From: Saccharina japonica
Taxonomy: Eukaryota; Sar; Phaeophyceae; Laminariales; Laminariaceae
DNA: 64,000 nucleotides
Direction of reading: 5' to 3'
Assembly: GCA_008828725.1 (NCBI GenBank)
Contig: MEHQ01002045.1
Coordinates: 100,149-164,148 of the forward strand
Part shown: positions 24,866 through 36,772 of the stretch, piece by piece
Numbering within the stretch: position 1 is the stretch's first letter
Layout: each line of letters opens with the position of its first letter
Made by a program: the position numbers and the translations under genes
The notes under the pieces: model-generated
What the model was told of the DNA's origin: nothing
What the model saw: only the letters and a program-made list of their open reading frames with translations
The model's database searches: none

Positions 24866-25700
24866 ATTTATTTCCATGGAAGTTAATTTCTTCCCTGGAA
24901 TTATTTTGCAAGTAAATGTTTTTACTTCGATGGGATTAAACTGTTTCCATAAAATAAATGTGGAAGTAAATAGTATTTCCACTGCAAGTACATTTAGAAG
25001 TAAATTTACTTCCATGGTATATAGTAAATGGAATTTTCCACTGTTGGTAGTGGTCGTGGACTCTTCCATTACACGCGTATGGGTGGCATCAGGATAAGGG
25101 TGGGCGGTGGGTCTCCGGTGGTTCCTGTGGAGGGCTAAAGTAAGTTGTGCACCTTGTGGGTGGGAGCAGGGTTCCAAATGGGACCAGATCTGGATGGGAC
25201 AGGGTCCAGGTGCGATCAGGCCCGTGAAGGATGAAAACAAATGGACCTACAGTAGATCTAGTTTCATGTAAATCGGTGGAAGCTTCTATGCAAGAAAAAT
25301 TGCGTCTATATAAGATGGTGGAGACTTCCATAGACTAAGGTGGAAAATTCCCTCAGCTTCCGTGAAGCTCTTATATACTTCCGTGGAAGTGAAAATACCT
25401 TCCATGGAGGCTTCCACCAACTTTCACGGAAGTGTTTTTACTTCTATGAAAGTTGTATTTACTTCCACCAACTTCCATGGAAGAAAATCTACTTCCATAC
25501 AAGTTGGGTATACGTTCATAGAATTTGGATGTACTTCCTTTGAAGTAATTTTACTTGCATGGGAGTTGGTGAAAGCTTCCATGGAAGTGAACTCTAAAAC
25601 TAAATAATGGCGGAGACCGGTAAACAAAATCGATGGAAGTTGGATTCACGTCCTTTAGATTATAATTCACTTCCATGGAAGTTGGTGGAATCTTCCATGG
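24866..25700. repeat. Palindrome satellite, CTTCCATGGAAG-type, block 1
   Basis: Dozens of exact or one-off copies of the 12-bp palindrome CTTCCATGGAAG and half-sites (ACTTCCA, GGAAGT) occur at irregular 15-40 bp spacing. Because the unit is its own reverse complement, both strands translate in places as TSMEV-like repeats. The block is interrupted near 25083-25240 by a GGGTGGGATCAG-type segment that recurs beside block 2. Confidence 0.85.
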
Positions 25701-26057
25701 AAGTAAACTCAAAAACTGAAAGATGCGGGATACCGAGTCTGAGGTCAAGGTGTCCGTCAAGCATAATATTGTCCAAGTCAAATTTTAAGTTGGTCGTCAA
25801 ACACTACGGATATATCAAGGTGTGAAAAAAGCCTTAGGACCAAGACGTCGAAAGGAAGCTCGAAATTGCCGAGCCGGAAAATACCCTAAAGGAGAAGACG
25901 ACCCCCTCAACGTGTCACAGATCTGTGTTATAGTTGTTTCTCTGCGCGGCAAGCCACACCGGGCAGTCCGTGCGTGGTGTGTGCATCACTGTGACTTGTT
26001 TTTTTAGCAATGCGAATGGACTCGCCAACCAAGAGTAAAAAACGGATAATCACACGT

Positions 26058-26540
26058 CTGGGTGGGATCAGGGCGGCGGGTGATCCTCCGGCGGCTCCTG
26101 CGGAGGTCTATATCAATGTGTGCACCTCGTGGGTGGGAGCAGTGTACCAAATGGGATCAGGTCCGGGTGGGATCAGGCCAGCGAAGGTCCAAGTGGGAAG
26201 CTTGTATGGAAGTAGATATAGTTTTACGTTCATGGAAGCAGATGGAAGCTTCCAGGTTGTAAAAATTAGTTTTAGAGTGCTTCCATGGAAGCTTGCACAA
26301 CTTCCAACAACGTCTATGGAAGTAAATCCAACTTCCATGGAAGTAAATCCAACTTTCATGGAAGTTGGTGGAACCTTTCATGGGAGTATATGAAAGCTTC
26401 CAGTCCACGCAAGTAAACTTACATCCATGTATACTGAGTATTGAGGTTACTTCCATGGAAGTTGGATTTACTTCCATGCAAATAAAATCTACTCCCATGG
26501 AATTTGGTGGGAGCTTCCATGGAGGTAAACTCAATATATA
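26058..26540. repeat. Palindrome satellite, CTTCCATGGAAG-type, block 2
   Basis: A 130-bp leader (26058-26190) resembles 25083-25230 in block 1 (TGGGATCAGG, then CACCTCGTGGGTGGGAGCAG, then GATCAGG). It is followed by ~350 bp of the same palindromic units. The shared leader-plus-array arrangement implies a single repeat family with two copies in direct orientation. Confidence 0.8.
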
Positions 26541-26840
26541 CATATATATATATGTGAGACGGCACATCTGACACAATAGTCTACTGCCGGTTAAAGCACC
26601 ACAGCAGTAGTAGCCTATTGCTTCTATTAATAGTGGATACAGTCGTACCATCCCGGCGCAAACGTGTTGCATTCGTGGCACACAGGGGATAAGCTTGATA
26701 CGAATACGTGTATAGAGGTACCTGGTATAAATACGTAAAGTGTAACGAGTAGAACGCAATATGGCCCATTATCGCTCGACATATCCACCTGCTAATATAA
26801 CAACTGAACGGACCACATGATGACCATTCAAAACGACTTA

Positions 26841-27601
26841 CAGGCTGGTTCAAGCATACCACCCAAAATTCATTCAGTGGCGAATGTCCACGCCGTTTTT
26901 TGGAGATAAGACCCTGAAATTTGGCACACGTGTTTTATGCGCCCTACCGGAGACTTTAACGGGTGGGTTTTTTTTTTTTTTTTTCCGTCAGGTATTGCTT
27001 GTTTTGTATTTTTTGGGGAAATTTCGGTCTTACGAGATCCGAAATTTCCGGCGAAAAAAAAAAACACACACACACACCATTCATAAACGGCTCGGGTAGG
27101 GCGCATAAAACACGTGTACCAAATTTCAGGGTCTATCTCCAAAAAACGGCGTGGACATTTGGACTTTTGTGCGGTAAAAGTGCAAAAATAGGCGTTGCCT
27201 CGTAATTACTTAGTTTCAGTATATACGGTAATCGATTTTGGGCGTTAAATATGACTTAATATGATCATACACAGTCAGATCTTCGAATATTAGCGTGAAA
27301 CTTTGTACAAACATGCCTTGGACCACCTGGAAGCGCTCGTTCAGAAAAAAAATTGGGGGGGAAAAATGTTTTCCTACGGAAACGCCTGACTATTGTTGAC
27401 CACTTTGAAGGCCTGTGATTGGTCGGGCCACATTTTCGGCGGTAGCGCCAGTTCTAGGTCCTTGAACAAAAAAATGGCGATGTCACCCTCTTCCACTATT
27501 CATGGCGGTCAGTATGAAACCAAACATGTGACATTGGAGTTGCTATTGCATGCGGCATTCGTGACTGACGAAATTTTGGGTGATATGCCTGAACCAGCCT
27601 G
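26841..27601. mobile_element. Non-autonomous TIR transposon with TA target duplication
   Basis: Terminal inverted repeats of about 47 bp begin CAGGCTGGTTCA and continue through a shared CACCCAAAATT. Each end is flanked by TA, as expected for Tc1/mariner-type insertion. No transposase is encoded. Nested inside is a second inverted repeat (26888-26965 with 27090-27166, ~75-bp arms around TTTTTTGGAGATA and GCGCATAAAACACGTGT), so the element can fold twice. Confidence 0.75.
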
Positions 27602-27609
27602 TACGTACA

Positions 27610-28440
27610 ATACAGTAGAAAATTTGAAATGCATCTTATATGTGAAAAGTGGACGCACTCGTCGACAAACAAGGTACCCGCGCCCAAAAAGCCTCCTCCA
27701 ATCAACAATCAATACCCTAAGTTCACCGCCAGGGATTGACGAGGTTTAGCGGCATTCCGTCCGACCCCGCGAACGTTCCGTAGTGGAACACAAAAATCCC
27801 GCTTCGCCGCTCAACAAACACCTTCCCAAGGTTTCCCCAAAGCCATGTCCTGGAAAGTCCGGAAACATTAGACGCGTACGGTACACGGAAAGCAGACGGC
27901 CGACGCGGGTCAAAAACGATTGAATAAGCATTATAATATCGGTGCTACTACTAACAGTACCAGTAGCGGTAGTATTGCTATTAATAGTATTTACACTAGA
28001 AGCACTAGTGGTATTAATAGTAGCCGTAGTACCAGTAGTCGTAGCAGCAGTGAAGTAGAAACATGTTGAAGTACACAGGTAAGCACTGCAGTAGTGGTAC
28101 TACTGCTTGTAGTACTACGCGTACCGCAGTACAGGCTGGTTCAAGGTGAGTCCAATAATAAATTAAGAGTCGGCAGTTCACGCCGTTTTTGGGAGATGCT
28201 TGGGAGATGGATTCTGTTTTTTTTGCACACGTGTTCTATGATCCCCGTCAACCCGTTACCGGACCGTGTTTTTCTCTGGCAGATATGAGATCGTAATTTT
28301 TTGTTTATCTCCCTACGTATGATATGTGTACAGCAGTATTAATAGTCTGTTTTTCGCGATGAGTTAATGTGAGAACAAGAACACCAACGAGTACTTCTAC
28401 TCCTATTGGTTACGATTACTACCGTGTGTCCCCTCGAAAT
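27610..28440. other. Gene-free spacer
   Basis: Contains CAGTA/TATTAATA-rich simple sequence (27940-28110) and the truncated TIR element. No coding signal. Confidence 0.4.
28132..28320. mobile_element. Truncated relative of the CAGGCTGGTTCA element
   Basis: After TA it starts CAGGCTGGTTCAAGGTGAG and keeps the TTCACGCCGTTTTTGGGAG and GCACACGTGTT segments found in the element at 26841. A matching right end is not visible. Confidence 0.5.
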
Positions 28441-28441
28441 G

Positions 28442-28546
28442 TTACAGGGGGCCATAGTAAATAGGACCAAATATTGTTAGTAACAATAGGGATATACACA
28501 GGTTTTGTTGTGTAACGTAGGTCCTATTTACTATGGTCCCTCCTAA
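28442..28546. mobile_element. Short TIR element (MITE), copy 2
   Basis: TTACAGGGGGCCATAGTAAA on the left and TTTACTATGGTCCCTCCTAA on the right match the family at 4319-4433, including the internal AATAGGACC / GGTCCTATT pair. Confidence 0.65.
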
Positions 28547-28695
28547 TATAGTACCCGCATGAATATGAATAGTGTTCTTGGCCTTGTTCCCACAGCTCGA
28601 AGATCGCAGTATATGCATGCGACCATCAGACTCGTACAGGGATCTTCCGAAAGGTACCGGGCACATGAGAAGAATGAGTGCTGCTTACTGCTTAC

Positions 28696-28818
28696 CGTAA
28701 CCAAAGGTGGTGTGTGAAATCTGACCATTTGGCCTCCGATCCCGTGTGCCATGGTGACCACGGCTGGAGGTTCAACTCCCGCACTATGCTCGTCGCTGCT
28801 CTTGCCGCTGGTCTTCAT
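28696..28818 (-). CDS. Putative first exon, unknown protein
   Basis: An ATG at 28818 opens 41 codons ending exactly at a donor (ACG, then GTAAGC). The peptide includes MKTSGKSSDEHSAG and GIGGQMVRFHTPPLVT, and the start context is CGCAATG. No downstream exon could be assigned between 28695 and 27600, and the family is unknown. It may be an orphan exon or chance. Confidence 0.28.
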
Positions 28819-29109
28819 TGCGGGAACATAGGAGCATCAAGCCACGCGTGACATCTCACGCCCTGAAATATAAGCATACATCAACACAGACGGAAACAGA
28901 CCACAAGAGATCAAGCGACATAGAGCACACCATGCCGGTTCGGCGAGAGGCATTCTTCGGGGAAGAGCAGAATGACACCGAACACCATACATATGTATTA
29001 CTATTATTATGTTGTGTTTCACTTTCCACCGTTTGCCCTCTGAGCGATCTCGCGCGTCCTCTGCGTTATTTTTAGGTGATTTTTTTTCGCGTAGCACTCG
29101 CGGGCGCCC

Positions 29110-29217
29110 ACTACAGTTGGCATCATTTGAGAGTGAAAATCTCCATACGGAGACTCGAACCCCTGACTTCTTCGTGGTTAACTGTTACCAGGTATTAATA
29201 GACCACCGGGGCGACCG
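29110..29217 (-). mobile_element. SINE head fragment
   Basis: On the minus strand it reads CCGGTCGCCCCGGTGGTCTA, then GGGTTCGAGTCTCCGTATGG, closely matching the tRNA-like head of the SINE at 54111. The body is absent. Confidence 0.65.
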
Positions 29218-29644
29218 GCTATATACAGTACTCGTAGTACTGCTGTATGTCGAAAACAAGTCAAGTCAAGATTAAGATTACGTATACAGTGATACGTACA
29301 TATGTGCAGCATATCTTGGACTCACAAAGTAGACCGTGTCATTATACGTATGATATCATACAGCTGTAGCAGTCAGTCGCAGTCAGTAGCTGCCGAGGTA
29401 GGGTGTGCAAGCGTATATATAGTATATAGTGTATAGGAGGGTGTGTGTCCCACCATTAATACTACTGCTGTAATGCAAGGAGCTGTGCTGTAAGGATATG
29501 TAAGGCACAACCCGCAGCATGGTGATATTCCTATCAATAGCTGCCGGTACGTACTGAACTGACTGCTAACTGTACTGCTGCATGCTCTCTCCCTTCAAGG
29601 TTGTGACAACATCGGACTGATTGTAGTTTTTTACCGTACTCGTA

Positions 29645-30000
29645 GGTCGCTATACCGGCGTCCCCGGTGGAATGGCAGATGAATATCGTTCCTGTCAAGT
29701 CAAGGTCGTGAGTTCGAGCCCCCCCGAGTGCATGCTCGTTCGTAGGGACTTTTTCTGACAAAAAATATCTTGACTAACGGAAACCGCGAGAGCGTGAGTA
29801 GCAAAATTCGATGAAAATCGACGAGCGTTGGAAATGCTGAACCCTCTGCGCGATAAAAATCAAGGCAAGAGCCGTTCGTAGTGGGGAGGAGGGAGAAGAG
29901 CCTGCTTTGTGACCCCGGGTCTGAGTTACGACTGTGGAGGGAGAGGGACACCAGGAATGCGAAGATAATAAATGGGATGGAAAAAAATGGCAGCGGCCAA
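29645..30000 (+). mobile_element. tRNA-derived SINE, full length
   Basis: The head has GTCCCCGGTGGAATGGCAG and B-box-like GAGTTCGAGCC. The body contains CTCTGCGCGATAAAAATCAAGG and GTGACCCCGGGTCTGAGT. The end is AATAAATGGGATGGAAAAAA. This copy resembles the one at 41118 in having an ATGCTCG / AAAAATATCTTGACTA segment after the head. Confidence 0.8.
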
Positions 30001-30019
30001 AAAAAGGTATACCTCGTCC

Positions 30020-33000
30020 TTTTGCGGCCAAAATCAGGTACATACTTAGAACCAAGTAAAAAACGCACTCCACGTGCGTTCCCATTGGTCCAAAACTCGT
30101 TGTACCGGTTTTTGCCTCTTCAAAACCGAGGTATACCTGATTTTGTCTACTCTGCTTGACTTTCACCTTTTTTTTTGTCGTTTTTAAGCCAATCAGAGGC
30201 CCTTCATAGTTCCACCCTATGCCCCCTATACACATGCCGACGTACGCGGAGACCCCCTGCTCCCTTCGCACCTCGCACTACACGCCACTCGAGCGACACA
30301 CACATATATCTGCGTGCATACCTCCGCCGAAATAATACGAGGTAGAAGGCTCCCCTTCGGGATTGTGGTTGACTTGGAATACCAGGGGTGTCACAAAAGT
30401 TGAGAAGGGAGAATACAGCAGCAGGCGTTCGTTCCTCGTACCATTAATAGCAGCTACTCGTATACGTAGCCACCGGGCGAGCACGAAGAGCATGAAAAAA
30501 ACTCTACTTTGCATTGCAAGGAACGGCAGGTTCGTGGGGTGCGTTTTAAACTTGATTTTAGTATGTACCTGTTTTTGGCCGCTGCCCAAAAAAAAAAAAA
30601 AAGTATACCAGGTATACCAGGGGATCCTGGATCTGGGTTACGAAAGGGAGGGAGCTGGAAAAATACCTACCAGATCATACGTGCCAGTATGATATACCAG
30701 GGGTACCTGGTGCGGTATGATACCAGTTCTACACTGCTGCTGCAGCAATGCTGCTGCTACTGCTGCTGTTTTTGCGGATCTCAAAACTATCAGAAAGCGC
30801 CATCTGGTCTAGGCGCGCAGTGATGAGAAAGGACGCTTGGATGCGTCTAGCCCACTCCACCGCCGACCGAGCATACGAGGCAAGCACTGAAGGGGGTGAG
30901 CTCGGCGTGGCTGGCTCATGACTGTGACAAAAAGCTCATGTGTACGAGTACAAGTACGAGTGCTGCAGAATCGAGGTACTCGTATACAGTATAGTATTGT
31001 GTATTGTATGTGCTCTGTGCTATGCTGTCGGTAATGTTCTGTGTGCAGGCACTTTTTCTGTTGTATGTGTGTACTCTGGGTGTGCTCTGTGTGTTTAGTC
31101 TTCGTACTGAACTATTTTGCCCTCTATGTACTCTGTGTGATATGTGATATGTGCTGCTGTAGCAGTATCCTACGAGGGCCTGCTCAGTCAGCGTCATCCA
31201 TAACGAACAGAAAACGAAACTCACGAGTTGTGACATTTATTCCAAGAATCTTTGCGAGTGGTACGCGAGTGGGCCGGGCCGGGCCGGGCCGGGCCCGTGA
31301 TACATTTTGAAGTCACCGACCGAATGACGACATGGGCTGTGATATTTCAATCTCCCGCGCCGCCGGTTTGGCCCTGCTGGCAAGATGCCAAGCTCACAGG
31401 TCGTATGCCCGGCCTACGCCCGGATTCTCAGGATACTTTGCTTCGTTTTGTTTGAGACGTGCCGCCTCCTCCTCGAGGTTTCAAGGCCGCAATGTTCTCG
31501 TTCGCCAGCGCCCAGCGGTTGCTTTGGGGAGCCGCTTGCTGTCCGCAATCGGTGTAGGCGACAGAGTCAGCTGTATGCCCTCATATCTGGTCTTCGGATA
31601 TCCCGTTGAGTTGCGTGGATTATACACGAAGTACACTTATCAGGCGCATTTATTTACTGCAAAAATGTACGAGTATTATAATACAGTACGAGTAAAGTCA
31701 CGACAAAAAAAAATGACTCAGATCGTGATTTATTTCGATTTTTTAAGGTTAAAACGCTGAATGGCGTCAAGATTCACGATTTGTTCTTCGTGAATCCACT
31801 CGATACAACAAATCACCATTCAACACAAGTACAGTATTAATAGTAGTATAGGTGCCTGCAGTTAAGAAATAACGTGTCGAGAAAAATGAGCCCAGATTGG
31901 CACGAACGATAGAAAAACTCGGTTAAAAAACACAGCTCACCACTGCTGTGGGATCGGCTGTAAACCCTACACAAAATAGTTACAGTAGATCGACGTCGGA
32001 AACAAAATAACTCGTTGAGCCCGGACATCAAACTGAAGCTTCTTAAAACCGGGAGCCCACTGTACCTCAGATATGATATCATCTAGTGACATGTATTTGT
32101 TTTGTATAAGGAAGTGTACTCGCTACTACTTTCCCCTTTACACTATACAGCAGTCTATGCAACACAAGTTTGCCCCTAAAAGGGTCCAAAAAGGGAAGTA
32201 CAAAACATGTGCGATCTATTTTCAACTTGCGACACCCCCGGGATTTCAAGTGACCAACATCCCGAAGGGGAACCTTGTAGAGTATACGAACTCAGCTGGA
32301 GCAAGTACGGTACGTAGCGTTTTCGTGCAGAGTTTTTGTTCCTCGTTCTCGCCATGCTGTGTGAAAGAATGAGAATGAAGCCAACACGGGCTACGAGCTA
32401 AATACGAGTGCCGTACAACTCGACCGTCTGTTGTACTCGTAGCGCGTAACGGCTACTGCTGCTGCTGCTTCTGCCAGGCGATGAGGTCACGGTGTAGGCT
32501 GGTGTCTGTGGGGGTGGGGTCTGCGCCAGCGACTTCACCGACACGTATACATTATGGGTTCTACTATTCATATATACGATCATCACACACCTGAATGATC
32601 ACCTGATACCGGTATCGTTTACAGCAAAAAATGCGTATGCATATGACCAACGACGGTATAAAAAAGAGGACCGTAACAATCTACTGTAGTAATCGTAGCC
32701 CATAAGTTCTGGCCGGACACCGTACAGCAGCAAACGGATATACGACGCAAGCAGTACCAGGTACAGCACCAGCACTGTTGTCTGTACCAGGAATCAGGAA
32801 TACACACGGCAGGTTGATGAACTTGACGCCAAATCACCGAGAAGCTCGCTTCAGGTCCGCTCGCCGAGAGCCAGCCAGACAAGTAAACAAAACATGAAAG
32901 TTTCAAAGTTTTTCAAGGTTTCAGGTTCCGGGGCTCCTTGTGCATAACTCAAGCAGCCGTACAGGGGGTCTGATAGATCAAGCTCGACAGGAATGTGCCG

Positions 33001-33220
33001 AGTATCCACAGCGTTCGTTCCTCATTGGCAGCTAGGCAGGAGCAAGCGACACATGGACACACATCAGCGCTATCATGAGGATAGCACATCAAAGGCATGG
33101 CTCGGTATGGTGAAGACCAAAGACCACACACACGGGATTGATTGTTGATAGTTGAAGGACAGAGTAAGATTGCCATCAAAATCCTCTGGAAACTGGAGTA
33201 CTCTCGGCTGTCGGCTTGCG
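30020..33220. other. Spacer with simple repeats and low-confidence exon-like pieces
   Basis: Contains a poly-A/T tract, TACCAGG-rich sequence (30600-30720), a GGGCC run at 31272-31297 and short isolated ORFs. Only 31398-31472 (minus) has exon-like features. Confidence 0.35.
31398..31472 (-). other. Exon-like segment, unknown protein
   Basis: On the minus strand an open stretch reading EEAARLKQNEAKYPENPGVG and ending AYDL stops at a donor (GACCT, then GTGAGC). Charged-helix composition and the precise donor make it exon-like. The acceptor is ambiguous (GAG repeats) and no partner exons were found. Confidence 0.22.
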
Positions 33221-33225
33221 CTCAC

Positions 33226-33280
33226 CTCTGTGTAGACGTTCCCCACGCCAGCGATGAGCATGGCTGCTCCTTCCGTAAGG
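33226..33280 (-). other. Small exon-like segment resembling an Fpg/MutM motif
   Basis: A 55-nt stretch with acceptor CTTCCAG and donor GTGAGC encodes LTEGAAMLIAGVGNVYTE. The AGVGNVYTE part resembles the conserved (A)G(I/V)GN(I/W)Y..E motif of formamidopyrimidine-DNA glycosylases, a base-excision repair family. With only 18 residues and no recognisable neighbours, the resemblance could be chance. Confidence 0.25.
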
Positions 33281-33299
33281 CTGGAAGCTAGGAAGTACA

Positions 33300-35230
33300 A
33301 ACGACCGGCTTGAGCTTGCTCTCTTGAAATGTTTTTATTTTCTGCTGTAGGGTTTCCACAGAGATTTCCTGGACGTGCCTATAGCGGGTGAAGGGGACCA
33401 AGAGCAAACGCGGGGGAAAAACGAAATTATAGAAACCGAAAAAAACGTTCCGGTTCGACTACGTACTGCCGGTACCGGTACGTGTCTGTGTCAATGTCTG
33501 GGAGTCGGGAGTCGGGAGTCGGGAGTCGGGAGTCGGGGGTCGGGAGTCGGGAGGAGCAAACAGCGAAGTGGCAAACCGAAGAAGGCCAGGTCAAGGGATG
33601 TGCGACCGCGCACTACAATACAGCAGTGTATGAATGCATACCAGCACGTGCATACGTGCGGCCTTGCGCCACCCTGCCATGGCCGGTGATTCCATAATAG
33701 ACGTCGCTGAGGGTATTTTGCCATCACAAGCCAAAGCGCGCGAAAATAAGAAAATGCGCTACGTACGTATTCACCGTCGTACTGCAGCAGTCACCCTCCG
33801 GGAGAGTGCAGGGTGACGCGCCACCCTCCAACGCGCTATGGGTATCATCAGCAGCTGTCTGTGCCATACGTCTCTCTCTGGGGTTGGGACAGGTTGAGGT
33901 TGGGGTCGGGGTCGGGTTTTAGGGTTGAAATTACGGTCGGTCACGGATACTACAAAGAGTAGTGAAGCCCACAGATACAGAATATATGGCGTCAGTAAAC
34001 TAATCGTACTGATACTGCTGTACGTAGTTGCAACGTCATCTCACCACAGCAGTGAAGTAGGTAGGGCGGAAAACCCTGAAGATCTGAAGATCTGAATACA
34101 GCAGTACAACAGCAGTGCAACGTGCAACAGAGTAGACGCTCGCCTGTACGAGAAGAATTTTGAGTGTGTTAGCGGTCGAGGGGAAGAAGTACTGACCGCA
34201 CCGCGCGGCAACGAGCGCTAAAAATCAAGGCGGGCACCGCCGTAGTGGGTGATATCCGGTATTCGAGAGAGAGCTTGAAGAAACATGGCGCCGTATGATA
34301 CGTACGAGTACAACAACCCGGGCGGGCGAGAATGAGGAAATCTGAACACGCGCCCTACTACGCAGTGCAGCAGTGTACGGAACCACTCCCGTTGTTACAG
34401 GTACTGCTGCGAGTATATACTGCTACTGCTGCACTACACTACTATAATACTACTACGTAAAGTGTGACTACTTTAAAGTACGTACTACTATTTACTACTA
34501 TTAATATTAATACGTACTACAGTACTACTACTGCTGTATCACTACAACAACAGTACTATTAAGGGGGGGCATACATAGTATTCAGGACATTCAGGACCCA
34601 TACCAGTAACAAAAAGCTATACGATCGTACATTCCAGTAGTTTTACTAAACATATGTGGTCCTGATTACAATGTTCCCCCGTAATATCACTTCTTGGAAG
34701 TATACCAGGTAAGTACAGGGATAATTATTTGGGATTTCCCAAGGATTTCCCGAAAATTATAAAAAGTTTCTAAAAAACAAAATAATCGCACGATAGAATC
34801 ACAAATAAAAACGAACAGCCCAGAATGAAGATACGGATCAAAACCAAAGGCGTTTTAACCCACCGATAGACATGACGAAACAGAGGGCATGCTCGGTAAC
34901 ACAAAGAACCGGAGCTCCCTTCTACCCAACGCCGGCGTCATTTGAGCCCCTGTGGCCGGCACACTGCTCTCCGATCTGCCGGCAAGGCGTGTCTCTCCGA
35001 ACTGCAAAAACACAGCAAGCCGGTAGTCCAGATGCATGCACCAGGAAAGATAATGGGGCTCGAGCCAGCACATCTCAGCTCAACGAAACCAAGGTTGACA
35101 TGCACCCCACGACCCATGCGTCCATTGTGACGTCGGCCGTTTCAAATTTCGATGCTTTCATCGCTCGCGGGGTCAATCTGCTCGTTTTTTTTCGATATAT
35201 GGAGGGTGTCCCCCTTTTTGTCAAATGTCC
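33300..35230. other. Gene-free spacer
   Basis: Simple-sequence-rich DNA with many CAGCAGTA, TACTACT and TATTAATA words (34380-34560). A weak TIR-like pair lies at 34561-34685 (GGGGGGGCATAC... and ...TTCCCCCGTAA). I see no coding exon. Confidence 0.4.
33497..33555. repeat. GGAGTCG heptamer minisatellite
   Basis: About eight tandem copies of GGAGTCG with one variant unit. Confidence 0.9.
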
Positions 35231-35238
35231 TTCATTAT

Positions 35239-35443
35239 ATATAGCGTGGGTAGGCAATATTCGGCGAGAGTCACCGAGGGAAGAAAGTGCTGAAATTTCC
35301 TCGCGATAAAAATGCAAGGCACATGCCGTAGTGGAGAGGCAGGAGAAGAGCCTCTTTAGTGACCCCTGAGTTAGGAGCGTACGACTAAGAAGGAAAGAGA
35401 AAAAGAAGGGCGAAGATGATAAATGGGATGGACAAAAAAAAAA
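35239..35443 (+). mobile_element. tRNA-derived SINE, head truncated
   Basis: Shares GCGAGAGTCACCGAGGGAAG, CTCGCGATAAAAATGCAAGG and the ATAAATGGGATGGAC-A(n) tail with the family. The tRNA-like head is replaced by unrelated sequence. Confidence 0.7.
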
Positions 35444-35679
35444 TGATAATTGGTACCGTACTGCCATGCCAACCATACCACGTGCTAGCGAACTCACAGG
35501 GCGAGGGGATGAGGGGGATCAAAGTGTCGGAGTCGTTTCGGGTCGAAGGGACGCCAGAGGAAGGCACGCGCGCGTCAGCGGGGGGAATGGTGGGGGGGCG
35601 CTACTTGCACTCGTTCCTTTTTATTGTTATCGGAGGGAGAAGAGTTTCCAGCACGTGAAGTAATATACAGTTTGGCTAG

Positions 35680-35815
35680 TCTGTCCCTTTTATTGGTTTG
35701 TGTCCAATTATTCATCCTTCCAACCCAAATTAGTCGTATCTCAAACCCGGGGGCTCAAAAAAGGGCTCCGTTCCTCCTCTCCCCGCTACGCTTTGCTTGT
35801 TTCGTGAGATGGAGA
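35680..35815 (-). mobile_element. Divergent SINE body fragment
   Basis: Matches the reverse of the SINE body loosely (TTAGTCGTATCTCAAACCCGG, then GGGCTC, then CTCCCCGCTACG). Older and more diverged than the other copies. Confidence 0.4.
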
Positions 35816-36433
35816 CATGCTTGTATGGTATCTGGAAATATGGTATTCTGGCGGTGTAACGTATATATTGGTGCGGTGATCGCATGTTATCGCCATGCAG
35901 GCGCTGTTAATCCTCTTGAAACAAATTCACTCGCCGCCCGTTCCGTTTGAGGGCACCCGGGCAAGGTACGTAATCAGCCCAACCTAGCACGTAATAGTAT
36001 GGAGAGACCCGGCATTGCCATAGACAAGCCGCATAACAACAGTAGTCAGACCCGGCCAAGCAACAGGTCAATACTGCCCCATGGAGTCAGTACCAGTACC
36101 TGGTACGTGGTATGACGTGCCCCATCGGGTATATATAGCCTGAAATGTACTGTACCCACACCTTAATGGTTATCCTGAGATGGGGCCATTTAGCGCTTGC
36201 ATCTCTCGTCGACAAAATAATGACGAATATGCGGGTTCCAGGCGATAGGCCCAACCGTTCGATGGATGCATATTATTGAGATGTTACTCGTATAATATTA
36301 CTGGTATGATATCGCTCCTCGTCGGTTTCACCATTCGCCGAAACAACAACCCCAGACAGGTCGCTGGCAACAACTCGCGATATACTCATTGATAAAAGAA
36401 ATAGGGAAAAACAAACCCCAATAATATGTGTAC

Positions 36434-36772
36434 ATGGTCGCCCCGGTAGTCTAGGGGTCAGCTTCAAACTCTACTAGCATTGGTACCCGAGTTCGAATCC
36501 CACCGTGGTGAGATTTTGACTTTATTTGCAAAAATAGAAAGGAACCAACTGCTGAGAGCGCCTTCGTAGCGTGGGTATCGTAGGCGGAATTCGATGCGAG
36601 GCGACGAGGGAAGAAAGTGCTGAAATATTATCGCGATAAACGTGCAAGGCATGTACCGTATAGTGGGGAGGGAGAAGAAGAGCCTACTAAGCGACCCCGG
36701 ATCTGAGTTAGGACTAAAGAAGGAGAGAGAAAGGAAGGGCGAACATAATAAATGGGATGGAAAAAAAACTAA
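36434..36772 (+). mobile_element. tRNA-derived SINE, full-length reference copy
   Basis: The head is GGTCGCCCCGGTAGTCTAGG with B-box-like GAGTTCGAATCCCACC. The ~250-bp body includes GAGGCGACGAGGGAAGAAAG and GCGACCCCGGATCTGAGTTA. The tail is AATAAATGGGATGGAAAAAA. It interrupts duplicated sequence downstream of kinase B. Confidence 0.85.

Noticed and set aside
24866-25700. CRISPR-like array
   Set aside because: Units are short palindromes at irregular spacing without uniform spacers, in a eukaryotic context.
26157-26759. 200-residue minus-strand frame with TSMEV repeats
   Set aside because: Translation of the CTTCCATGGAAG satellite, which reads similarly on both strands.
36434-36510. Possible tRNA gene
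   Set aside because: The B box is good, but the sequence does not close into a cloverleaf by eye and continues into a repeated body with a poly-A tail, so it is a SINE head.
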